Shown here piece after piece: positions 1 to 5,415 of a DNA stretch of 5,557 nt. Below the pieces are notes generated by a model that saw only the letters and a program-made list of their open reading frames with translations, had not been told where the DNA came from and did not search any database. Made by a program: the position numbers and the translations under genes. Position 1 is the stretch's first letter, and every line of letters starts with the position of its first letter. The stretch is from Pyrinomonadaceae bacterium (GTDB lineage Bacteria > Acidobacteriota > Blastocatellia > Pyrinomonadales > Pyrinomonadaceae), in the NCBI GenBank assembly GCA_013812565.1, contig JACCTF010001009.1, forward strand, positions 1 to 5,557. The letters are read 5' to 3'.

Positions 1-2326
1 CGAGCGCGATGCCGTGCCGCGTTTGGTCCCAGTCGCTCGCGTCGGCGATGAGGCGCATTGAAACGCCGGCCCCGACGTTCACCGTCGGAAAGGTAGAACC
101 GCTGCCGTTCTGCCCGAACGGTTTGACAACGAAGTGACGGCCGACAAGCGGCGCGCTTGCGAGCGGATGCGGAAAACGCACCTGCGCGCTTTGCCCCCAT
201 ACGTGCTTCGCTTCATCAGCACCCAGTCTTTTCGCAATCGCTTCGCGCGCATCCACGGCACAGGCGCGAAGCAACTCTTGGTAACTGCGAAATTCACCGG
301 GAAGCCACTCAGCGGGCTGCTCTGTGAGCACGCGATCAAGAAACGTCCCCATATTGGCCCAGGCGTAATCCTTCGCTCGGTCGGCGCCGAGCGCATGATT
401 CACAATGCGCCGACCGAAGGCCGCACGCATCTCCGTCGCCAGCAACGCGGCACGCGATTCCGCGTTCATGCGTCCATCCCAACTTTCAATCAACTGTAGC
501 GTCTCATGCCACTTGGCATCGTCCTCAACTTTGCTGCCCGTGTTGCTCGCTGTCGCGCTTCGTCCGATCTTTACCGCCTCGCGGGCAAACAGCACCGCGG
601 CGGGAGATTGAACGTCGGCTTGAATACGGCGAAAGTCGTCCGATGAAAGTTTCGGCTTCGCCGTAAGAAGATCGTAGATGCGCCGGGCGCGATAGGGTGC
701 CGCCCATTCGTGCGTCAGGTGATAGGGGTAACTGCGACCGACGATCCGACTGTTAGCCGTGACGATGATGCCGGATGGCGGATCGTAAACATGCGGCAAA
801 CTCTCGAAGGGAATGAAACCAATCCACTCGCCCGCATCCGTCGCACCATCATAGGGAAGACTTCCATCGCCGGTTCGACGGATGGGTATAAGCCCCGCGC
901 CGTAGTAGCCGATGTGGCCGTCGACATCCGCGTAAACAAAGTTTTGAGTGGGTCCCGTGTAGTTGCGAAGCGCGGCCCTAAACTCGCGCCAGTTGCGGGC
1001 CCGGTTCACAGCATAAAACGGTTCAGACGCGATCCGCCCAACATCAAGCGCCGTCCAGCGCAGGGCATACTGAGCTGCGCCCCGCCCGAGAACTACAGGG
1101 CCATGACGTGTCACCACAACTTCATGAGCTACCGTCTCGGTCGTCTTATCGGTAAAGTTTTTGCGAACCTTGATCTCCTCGCGGCGCACCTCTGCGTCGC
1201 GCCAGCCTGCCGGTGTCATGTAGCGGCGTGGATTGTTCGGATCAAATCGTTCGCTATAGAGGTCTTGCACATCAGGCCCAAGATTGGTGACGCCCCACGC
1301 GATGCGCTCATTGTGTCCGATGATGATGCCGGGCAGCCCCGGAGCGGTAACGCCGGCGACGCGCACGCCGGGCGCGCTTAAGTTAGTCATGTGCCAGATG
1401 GAGGGCGCAGACGGAGCCAGGTGCGGATCATCGGCCAGCAGCGGCTTGCCGGTCATGGTGCGCTTGCCGCTGACCACCCAGTTGTTGCTTGCCGCCGCGT
1501 CTTCCATGTATAGCCCGACGCGACGAAGCGAGCGCTCGGTCGTCTCCATAAACGACGACGCCTCACTTAACATTAAGGGCATAGAGGTTGTCATTGCCGC
1601 CGTTTGTGCAAGCAGCAGACGGGTTGCGGGAACGGAAAATGAAGCGCGCTTTTTAGTTTCGTCGCTGCCGAGAACTATCACATCGAGCGGTGAGGTGCGT
1701 GGCAGCAGTGCAGCGCGCTTTGCCGCCGGGAGATCGGCGAGCGCCAGGCGCAGCAAATCGCGCGACCATGTGGTGGAGAGAGTCTCGGCAAACAGTAGAC
1801 TGCCGGTCAATGAATCCGCCACGGTCCACGAACGCGGACGGTAGCCGAGAATGCGAAACTCTCTGGGCAACGTCTTCTCATCCAGCGAATCGATGAACGC
1901 ATTAACTCCGCGCGCGTAGGCTTCAAAGGTTGAGCGCGTCTGCGGCGTCAACTGCGCGGCGGCCTGTTCCGTCAAGCGAGCATAACCGAGGGTGCGCCGC
2001 CGCTTATCTTCATTAAGCGCGACTTTACCGAAGATCTCTGAGAGTTCGCCGCGGGCGGTGCGCCGCAACAAATCCATCTGCCACAAGCGGTCACTAGCCG
2101 TCGCATACCCTTGTGCGAAGTAGAGGTCTGCGTCGTTCGTGGCTTCGATATAAGGAATGCCGCGCTCGTCGCGCCGGATCGTCACGGGTTGGCCTAATCC
2201 TGCCAAGCGAAGCGTCATGGGTGAAGCCTCGGTAGCAGCTTGCTGCTGTGCCGACGCGAAGGGAAGAAAGCATTCAGTCGAACCTAGAAGGAGCAACAAG
2301 ACAAGGCAGGCAATGGATTTGTTCAT
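1..2326 (-). CDS. Penicillin acylase family protein (peptidase S45, Ntn hydrolase), C-terminus cut by window edge
   Basis: The minus frame is open for 775 codons from ATG 2326 to the left edge. Residues 1-26 are a Sec signal peptide: MNKS, a run of Leu, then ASA before QQQ, so the enzyme is probably exported to the periplasm. The N-terminal part has the family pattern RDERGIPYIEA (52-62) and FAQGYATASDRLWQMDLLRR (70-89). SNNWVVSGKRTMTGKPLLAD follows; Ser280 (bases 1487-1489) should be both the autocleavage site and the beta-chain nucleophile. Later family signatures are ADDPHL, GLPGIIIGHNERIAWGVTN, RHGPVV (His408), QNFVYADVDGHIGYYG, TANSRIVG (Asn525), HVWG (Trp710) and GVSMRLIADASDWD. Only a few dozen C-terminal residues should be missing. 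The family hydrolyses amides such as beta-lactam side chains, acyl-homoserine lactones or cyclic lipopeptides; the substrate cannot be read here. The start is supported by AGAAGG eight bases upstream. Function of the family is certain, substrate is not. Confidence 0.96.
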   Translation of the reverse strand, partial: MNKSIACLVLLLLLGSTECFLPFASAQQQAATEASPMTLRLAGLGQPVTIRRDERGIPYIEATNDADLYFAQGYATASDRLWQMDLLRRTARGELSEIFGKVALNEDKRRRTLGYARLTEQAAAQLTPQTRSTFEAYARGVNAFIDSLDEKTLPREFRILGYRPRSWTVADSLTGSLLFAETLSTTWSRDLLRLALADLPAAKRAALLPRTSPLDVIVLGSDETKKRASFSVPATRLLLAQTAAMTTSMPLMLSEASSFMETTERSLRRVGLYMEDAAASNNWVVSGKRTMTGKPLLADDPHLAPSAPSIWHMTNLSAPGVRVAGVTAPGLPGIIIGHNERIAWGVTNLGPDVQDLYSERFDPNNPRRYMTPAGWRDAEVRREEIKVRKNFTDKTTETVAHEVVVTRHGPVVLGRGAAQYALRWTALDVGRIASEPFYAVNRARNWREFRAALRNYTGPTQNFVYADVDGHIGYYGAGLIPIRRTGDGSLPYDGATDAGEWIGFIPFESLPHVYDPPSGIIVTANSRIVGRSYPYHLTHEWAAPYRARRIYDLLTAKPKLSSDDFRRIQADVQSPAAVLFAREAVKIGRSATASNTGSKVEDDAKWHETLQLIESWDGRMNAESRAALLATEMRAAFGRRIVNHALGADRAKDYAWANMGTFLDRVLTEQPAEWLPGEFRSYQELLRACAVDAREAIAKRLGADEAKHVWGQSAQVRFPHPLASAPLVGRHFVVKPFGQNGSGSTFPTVNVGAGVSMRLIADASDWDQTRHGIAL

Positions 2327-2334
2327 CAGATAAA

Positions 2335-2340
2335 CCTTCT
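2335..2340 (-). promoter_or_regulatory. Ribosome binding site of the acylase gene
   Basis: AGAAGG on the minus strand lies eight bases before ATG 2326. It decides this start, because the ATG is followed directly by a classical signal peptide. Confidence 0.7.
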
Positions 2341-2385
2341 AAAAGAAGAATGAAGAAAGCAACGGGTAAGGCAAGCTTATAGAGT

Positions 2386-2478
2386 TCAAGAGAAAGAAGT
2401 GAAGGATACCGGGTCGGAGTACCGATTGTAGTTAGGTTCACTTCCGTCAAGCACAACTCGCCTGAAGGCAACGCTCAT
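2386..2478 (-). CDS. Possible 30-residue leader peptide upstream of the acylase
   Basis: ATG 2478 to TGA 2386 encodes 30 residues starting MSVAFRRVVLDG and ending SDPVSFTSFS. A perfect AAGGAG (2488-2493) stands nine bases before the ATG, a better ribosome site than the acylase itself has. An in-frame ATG at 2487 lies too close to it to be used. The acylase start is 59 bases further on, so the two could share a transcript. I recognise no family. There is no signal peptide and no run of one amino acid as in attenuation leaders. The good ribosome site is the only real support; it could also be the remnant of a longer gene or chance. Confidence 0.27.
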   Translation of the reverse strand: MSVAFRRVVLDGSEPNYNRYSDPVSFTSFS

Positions 2479-2579
2479 AACATCCATCTCCTTGAAAACT
2501 GTAGAAAATGAGCACGCTTTATTCGTAACTTTATCTTTTTAGCGACGCGAAGCATCTTCAGTGAGCTTTGACTTTAGTG

Positions 2580-2876
2580 CTATGCCTTGCGGAGTTCCTC
2601 GGCTTTGTGGGCCGCGTGCTTGCCTTCGTCTGTTTCCACAATGTAGCGCGGGTCATCCTTCGAAGCTTTAAACTCAAAGCTCTTTATTTTGCCACTGGAT
2701 GTTGCCACCTTCGCCACGCGGCCGACGCTTGCGCCGCTGCTACTGTCCCACTTAACACGATCCCCAACCTTAAACCGCTGCTCGGTCTTGCCGGACGATT
2801 TACTCGCTGACTTGCTCGCGCGCTTTTTGGCTGCCGTCTTTGCGACAGACTTTTTCGCCGTCTTCTTCTCTGCCAT
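2580..2876 (-). CDS. DUF2945 / Hva1-Tudor-like small protein with histone-H1-like Lys/Ala-rich tail
   Basis: The 98-residue product (99 if read from ATG 2879) has two parts. Residues 1 to about 33 are dominated by Lys, Ala and Ser (KKTAKKSVAKTAAKKRASKS), like bacterial H1-like tails, and should bind DNA or RNA non-specifically. The rest matches the DUF2945 / hypervirulence-associated Tudor domain: FKVGDRVKWDSSSGASVGRV, KIKSFEFKASKDDPRYIVET, then GKHAAHKAEELRK. Family members known to me are mostly about 70 residues without the tail, so the fusion is notable. GAGGAGG (2884-2890) lies four bases before ATG 2879 and seven before ATG 2876; the second spacing is better, hence this start. The domain's biochemical role is not established; a role in the nucleoid is inferred from the tail. 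No signal peptide or membrane segment is seen, so it should be cytoplasmic. Domain call is strong, function open. Confidence 0.92.
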   Translation of the reverse strand: MAEKKTAKKSVAKTAAKKRASKSASKSSGKTEQRFKVGDRVKWDSSSGASVGRVAKVATSSGKIKSFEFKASKDDPRYIVETDEGKHAAHKAEELRKA

Positions 2877-2883
2877 CATCTGC

Positions 2884-2890
2884 CCTCCTC
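2884..2890 (-). promoter_or_regulatory. Strong ribosome binding site of the Tudor-like gene
   Basis: GAGGAGG on the minus strand is a near-perfect anti-16S match. Its distance favours ATG 2876 (seven bases) over ATG 2879 (four bases), and it suggests high expression, as would fit an abundant basic protein. Confidence 0.8.
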
Positions 2891-2962
2891 ATTATTTCTT
2901 CACGATGAGAGAGCATGATAAATGCCCTTGTCAGTTGATTGACTTGCGTATGATTTTTCTTT

Positions 2963-2975
2963 GTTCTTATTCATC
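2963..2975 (+). repeat. Left copy of a 13-base inverted repeat flanking the J-domain gene
   Basis: GTTCTTATTCATC here is the exact reverse complement of 4187-4199. The last six bases (TTCATC) also pair locally with GATGAA at 2993-2998, so the copy is one arm of a hairpin, as is the right copy. No target-site duplication is visible outside the pair. Confidence 0.6.
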
Positions 2976-2998
2976 CAAGCGGTAACTGCATGGATGAA
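2970..2998. repeat. Perfect 8-base inverted repeat
   Basis: TTCATCCA (2970-2977) and TGGATGAA (2991-2998) pair perfectly around 13 bases. If the left side bulges, TTGTTC (2961-2966) can also pair with bases running on into GAACAA. No T run follows on either strand, so it is not a typical terminator. It lies about 90-120 bases before the Tudor-like start, where it could be an operator. Confidence 0.5.
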
Positions 2999-3119
2999 CA
3001 ATGACGCCGCGCATCATCATCGCTGACCCGGAGCGAAAGCTTTGTGCTGACGGAGTTACAAGGTTCGTTAAAGTAGCGGTTCATCGCTGCCGATAAAGAA
3101 GCTGTGGGGCTTTGCTATC

Positions 3120-3155
3120 TAATGAATGCACACATCCGAGCGTAGTAATGAATGC
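3120..3155 (+). repeat. Two direct copies of TAATGAATGC, 26 bases apart
   Basis: TAATGAATGC occurs at 3120-3129 and 3146-3155. The 26-base period is about two and a half helical turns. TGAATGCTG (3149-3157), which overlaps the second copy, recurs inverted at 3217-3225. This could be a set of regulator half-sites before the J-domain gene. Confidence 0.5.
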
Positions 3156-3177
3156 TGCTTTATGAAAACACGCTCGG
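3136..3177. repeat. 8-base inverted repeat CCGAGCGT / ACGCTCGG
   Basis: The arms at 3136-3143 and 3170-3177 pair perfectly around 26 bases that contain the second TAATGAATGC. No T run follows. It could be a regulatory hairpin or a recombination-type site in the J-domain gene's upstream region. Confidence 0.45.
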
Positions 3178-3199
3178 TAAACGGCCCCAGAGAGTTTAC
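3177..3199. repeat. 6-base inverted repeat GTAAAC / GTTTAC
   Basis: The arms at 3177-3182 and 3194-3199 are separated by 11 bases. The element interlocks with CCCAG/CTGGG (3186-3190 and 3199-3203), so alternative foldings are possible. Arms are short and chance is a real explanation. Confidence 0.3.
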
Positions 3200-3266
3200 T
3201 GGGAACCCCGGGTTAACAGCATTCACCATTCTCCTTAACAACATTTAGCAATGAGCGGTACGCCAT

Positions 3267-4175
3267 ATGTACGGGCTAGAAACCATCAACCTTAAAGAAC
3301 CAGACCTGCTTGATCGTTTGTTGAAGAATAAAATTACGGAGAATGCCTACCGAGAAATTCAAAACTGCATTGCTACCACGCCGATTTTGGCGATCACTCC
3401 TCAATCCATCCTTAAACATTTAGCTGGCTATGGCATTACCCTAGACGAAGCCAAGCCACATCTAATGCCGCTTGTTGCGCGAATACTTCGATATTTCGTT
3501 GTTGATAGAGAACTAAGGGTTAAAGAAGCTCAGGAGATTCAGCATCTTCAGGCGCTCTTCAATTTTACAGACCAAGAGGTGAAGCAGCTTCAATCAAACA
3601 TTCTGCTGTCTAAAGATGACGGTGCAGCAAAAGCCTCTCTGCTCAGCAAGCAAATGGCGGCGACCGTTGAGGCGATACTGGAGTTTGATGACAAGCCAAC
3701 TTCCATCAATCATTCGAGCGCCGAAGTAGCACGACGGTTCTACAAACAAAGAATTTATCAAACATACTCAACCGCTGCGGCACAAGAACCAGAGGTTACA
3801 GATAAACGAGAGCAAGCATTCAACAAATGGGAGACACCATCCGAGAAGCAAACTCCGCATCAAGTGCTTGGAATAGATGAGGGTGCAACCATCGAGCAAA
3901 CCAAAACGGCTTATCGCGAGAAAGCGGCCCTTTACCATCCCGATAAAGCAAGCCACTTAGCACCAGAGTTTCAGGCAATGGCAGAACAGAGGATGAAAGG
4001 GATCAATGCCGCTTATCAATCTCTGAGAGCTTCTTTCATAAACTCTCCTGATGCGCGAGCCGATCAAAACTTGCACGAAAACTATCAATCATCGACTGCT
4101 TATTCAAACAGCGAGGCGCTGCCTGCACACAATACTTTATTTGCAAAAGTGTGGAAGTGGCTCGGCTCGAAATAA
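3267..4175 (+). CDS. J-domain (DnaJ-like) protein, class C, DjlA-like layout
   Basis: The 302-residue product carries a J domain at about 196-254: TPHQVLGIDEGATIEQTKTA, then YREKAALYHPDKASHL with the HPD tripeptide at 224-226, and a long third helix ending INAAYQSLR. HPD stimulates the ATPase of a DnaK-type Hsp70. There is no Gly/Phe region or CxxCxGxG zinc finger, so it is a class C J protein, which usually directs Hsp70 to special clients. Residues 1-140 look alpha-helical and may form a coiled coil at about 81-115; I do not recognise them, though a C-terminal J domain behind a helical domain resembles DjlA/TerB-type proteins. Residues 141-195 look like a linker, and the tail ends WKWLGSK. 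No signal peptide or clear membrane segment is seen. A stop at 3252-3254 lies in frame upstream, so ATG 3267 is the first possible ATG; only a weak GAGCGG precedes it. The gene is visibly A+T-richer than its neighbours. Confidence 0.94.
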   Translation: MYGLETINLKEPDLLDRLLKNKITENAYREIQNCIATTPILAITPQSILKHLAGYGITLDEAKPHLMPLVARILRYFVVDRELRVKEAQEIQHLQALFNFTDQEVKQLQSNILLSKDDGAAKASLLSKQMAATVEAILEFDDKPTSINHSSAEVARRFYKQRIYQTYSTAAAQEPEVTDKREQAFNKWETPSEKQTPHQVLGIDEGATIEQTKTAYREKAALYHPDKASHLAPEFQAMAEQRMKGINAAYQSLRASFINSPDARADQNLHENYQSSTAYSNSEALPAHNTLFAKVWKWLGSK

Positions 4176-4177
4176 AT

Positions 4178-4192
4178 TTCATCAAAGATGAA
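4178..4192. repeat. Short hairpin just after the J-domain stop codon
   Basis: TTCATC (4178-4183) and GATGAA (4187-4192) pair perfectly around AAA, two bases after the TAA. It is A+T-rich and has no T tract, so it would be at best a weak terminator or an RNA 3'-end stabiliser. Its right arm begins the 13-base flanking repeat. Confidence 0.45.
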
Positions 4193-4199
4193 TAAGAAC
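4187..4199 (-). repeat. Right copy of the 13-base inverted repeat flanking the J-domain gene
   Basis: GATGAATAAGAAC is the exact reverse complement of 2963-2975. Together the copies enclose the J-domain gene and most of its upstream region. Read from the outside inward, both copies give GTTCTTA, TTCATC, a short loop and GATGAA. Confidence 0.6.
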
Positions 4200-4356
4200 G
4201 AGTTACACACCGGAAGGCAGCCAGGAGTTTCGACAGGCCTCGGATGAAATATAAACTCTCCACCCAATGACATCCCATCTCCGCGATGCGGAAGCCATCC
4301 GTCGTCTCTTCCATGATGCCAAGACGTTAATGGATGACACATCGTCACCAGCCATT

Positions 4357-5364
4357 CTACAAAGATTTCGGTTCAATTGATTTCTTACAAAGAGTCACAC
4401 AATAGGTAAACAAAGTGAACGCTTTTCGGTAAGCATTTTGTACAAGCCCCTGCGGGTAATAGCGCAACAACACGAACGCGTCTTGCATCGTTTGCTGCCA
4501 CCCGCGGCGCGCCCGCACCCGCGTTCGCACCTTTTCAACTAACTGCTCGCCGTAGAACTCCCGAATAACTTTCACGCCTTCATCGAGTGCCTGTTTAAGC
4601 CGGTTGCTCCTTTTAACATAGTTGCGTTGTGAGCGCAGCACGGTCAGTGCAGTTTTCAACATCACCGCGGAGTTGTGTGACATGCTCGCACCATGCCGGC
4701 GGTACTCGGCGACAACCTCGCCATGACACGTGATCGGAAACCGTCTGGCAATGCGCAGATATAAATCGTAGTCCTCACACGCACCCAGAGAAGCATCGAA
4801 ACCGTTAACCGGTTCGAGAAACGCCCGCCGGTACATTACCGCCCCGTGCATCCCGATAAAATTCCGACGTAAGAGCTCAAGGTAATGATCTCTCTCTAAA
4901 CATCGACTTCGTTCAGTCGATAGGTGCAATCCGTCAACTGTTATGTGCCTATAGGAACCGTAAATAAAGGCGCATTCGGGTCGGGCGGTAAGGCCCGAGA
5001 CGCCTGCCGCGAGCGCGCCCGGCAGCAGTCGGTCGTCCGCATCCAAGAAAACTAAGAAATCGCCCGCACTTCCGCGTATACCGGTGTTGCGCGCCCCCGC
5101 CAAACCCTGATTCTCTTGTCGTATACAGCGCACGTGCGTGTACCGGGCGGCAACTTCGGCGGTGTTATCGGAAGATCCGTCATCAACCACAATAAGCTCG
5201 ACATGACAATAGGCTTGCCGCCGCACACTTTCGATGGCCTCAACCAGAAAGTGCGCTTGGTTGTAGCAGGGGATGATTACAGATACCAGTTGCGGCTTGC
5301 GAACAGTCATACCTTCAGCCATCATGTTGAGCAACGGCACGACGAACTTCGGTCGCGACGACAT
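4357..5364 (-). CDS. Family 2 glycosyltransferase (GT-A fold)
   Basis: The enzyme should transfer a sugar from a nucleotide-sugar donor, most likely at the cytoplasmic side of the membrane during polysaccharide, lipopolysaccharide or glycan assembly; donor and acceptor cannot be read. The GT2 signatures are in order: VSVIIPCYNQ (27-36), ELIVVDDGSSDNT (56-68), ENQGLAGARNTG (84-95), FLDADD with the metal-binding DxD at 108-110, GMHGAVMYRRAF (171-182), GACEDYDLYLRIA with the likely catalytic acid region at 195-206, and YRRHGASMS (221-229). The Arg/Lys-rich C-terminal part (about 240-335) is less conserved and may contact the membrane or acceptor. There are no transmembrane helices like those of large GT2 synthases. 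The start is uncertain: ATG 5364 has no ribosome site, and ATG 5310 (Met19) would give the more usual short lead before VSVIIP, but its GAAGG is only one base away. The gene at 5416 is divergent. Family certain, pathway unknown. Confidence 0.95.
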   Translation of the reverse strand: MSSRPKFVVPLLNMMAEGMTVRKPQLVSVIIPCYNQAHFLVEAIESVRRQAYCHVELIVVDDGSSDNTAEVAARYTHVRCIRQENQGLAGARNTGIRGSAGDFLVFLDADDRLLPGALAAGVSGLTARPECAFIYGSYRHITVDGLHLSTERSRCLERDHYLELLRRNFIGMHGAVMYRRAFLEPVNGFDASLGACEDYDLYLRIARRFPITCHGEVVAEYRRHGASMSHNSAVMLKTALTVLRSQRNYVKRSNRLKQALDEGVKVIREFYGEQLVEKVRTRVRARRGWQQTMQDAFVLLRYYPQGLVQNAYRKAFTLFTYCVTLCKKSIEPKSL

Positions 5365-5382
5365 AAGGAGCTTTAGCTGCCT

Positions 5383-5401
5383 GAAGTACGGCCCTTACTT
5401 C
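5383..5401. repeat. Inverted repeat GAAGTA / TACTTC in the divergent promoter region
   Basis: The arms (5383-5388 and 5396-5401) are perfect and separated by seven bases. The element fills most of the 51-base gap between the divergent starts at 5364 and 5416 and ends three bases before the ribosome site of the plus-strand gene. It suits a repressor site or a hairpin affecting translation. Confidence 0.4.
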
Positions 5402-5403
5402 CC

Positions 5404-5410
5404 GGGAGAG
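5404..5410 (+). promoter_or_regulatory. Ribosome binding site of the right-edge gene
   Basis: GGGAGAG stands five bases before ATG 5416. It is the main evidence that the reading frame at the right edge is a real gene. Confidence 0.6.
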
Positions 5411-5415
5411 AAAAG

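Larger units (their letters stand above)
2327..2579. other. Spacer between the Tudor-like gene and the acylase gene
   Basis: This 253-base spacer between two minus-strand genes holds the acylase ribosome site, the possible leader peptide at 2386-2478 and an A+T-rich stretch at about 2505-2540 that is the likeliest place for an acylase promoter. No -35/-10 pair is convincing. I see no GC-rich hairpin followed by a T run after the Tudor-like stop codon, so read-through from that gene cannot be excluded. Confidence 0.5.
2880..3266. other. 387-base gene-poor, repeat-rich intergenic region between divergent genes
   Basis: The Tudor-like gene reads left and the J-domain gene reads right, so both promoters should lie here. 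I found no convincing gene, no tRNA and no clean sigma-70 promoter. The best pair for the J-domain gene is TTAACA (3213-3218) with TAACAA (3236-3241), 17 bases apart, with a poor -10. The region holds several short repeats, listed separately: an 8-base inverted repeat at 2970-2998, a 10-base direct repeat at 3120 and 3146, an 8-base inverted repeat at 3136-3177, a 6-base one at 3177-3199, and CCCAG/CTGGG at 3186-3203. A 31-codon frame at 3001-3096 lacks a ribosome site. Confidence 0.6.
4176..4356. other. Spacer between convergent J-domain and glycosyltransferase genes
   Basis: Both neighbours should end transcription in these 181 bases. I see hairpins but no T-run terminator: TTCATC/GATGAA at 4178-4192, TCCGC/GCGGA at 4280-4292, and TGG(A)TGAC/GTCACCA at 4331-4350. 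A plus-strand frame of 37 codons at 4267-4380 (MTSHLRDAEAIRRLFHDAKT at its start) is protein-like but has no ribosome site and overlaps the glycosyltransferase end. Confidence 0.5.

Noticed and set aside
134..1896. Several long plus-strand frames (134-499, 710-1381, 1284-1844, 1690-1896)
   Set aside because: All are antisense to the acylase, whose minus frame is open over the whole stretch and carries the family motifs; their proteins look compositionally random.
2274..2471. Minus frame of 65 codons overlapping the acylase start
   Set aside because: It needs a TTG start, runs into the acylase signal peptide region in another frame and has no recognisable content.
2500..2580. Intrinsic terminator after the Tudor-like gene
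   Set aside because: Only a 4-base GAAG/CTTC stem is present and no T run follows on the minus strand.
2568..2985. Plus frames opposite the Tudor-like gene
   Set aside because: They are complements of the Lys/Ala-rich tail and conserved domain of the minus-strand gene.
3060..3110. tRNA-like fragments (GGTTCRT-type stretches)
   Set aside because: No acceptor stem, anticodon arm or cloverleaf could be built around them.
3207..3225. Integron attC-like site around GGTTAAC
   Set aside because: The core does not fit GTTRRRY / RYYYAAC and no paired opposite core is present.
4036..4348. Two minus frames between the J-domain gene and the glycosyltransferase
   Set aside because: They overlap the J-domain C-terminus antisense, have no ribosome site and low-quality protein sequence.
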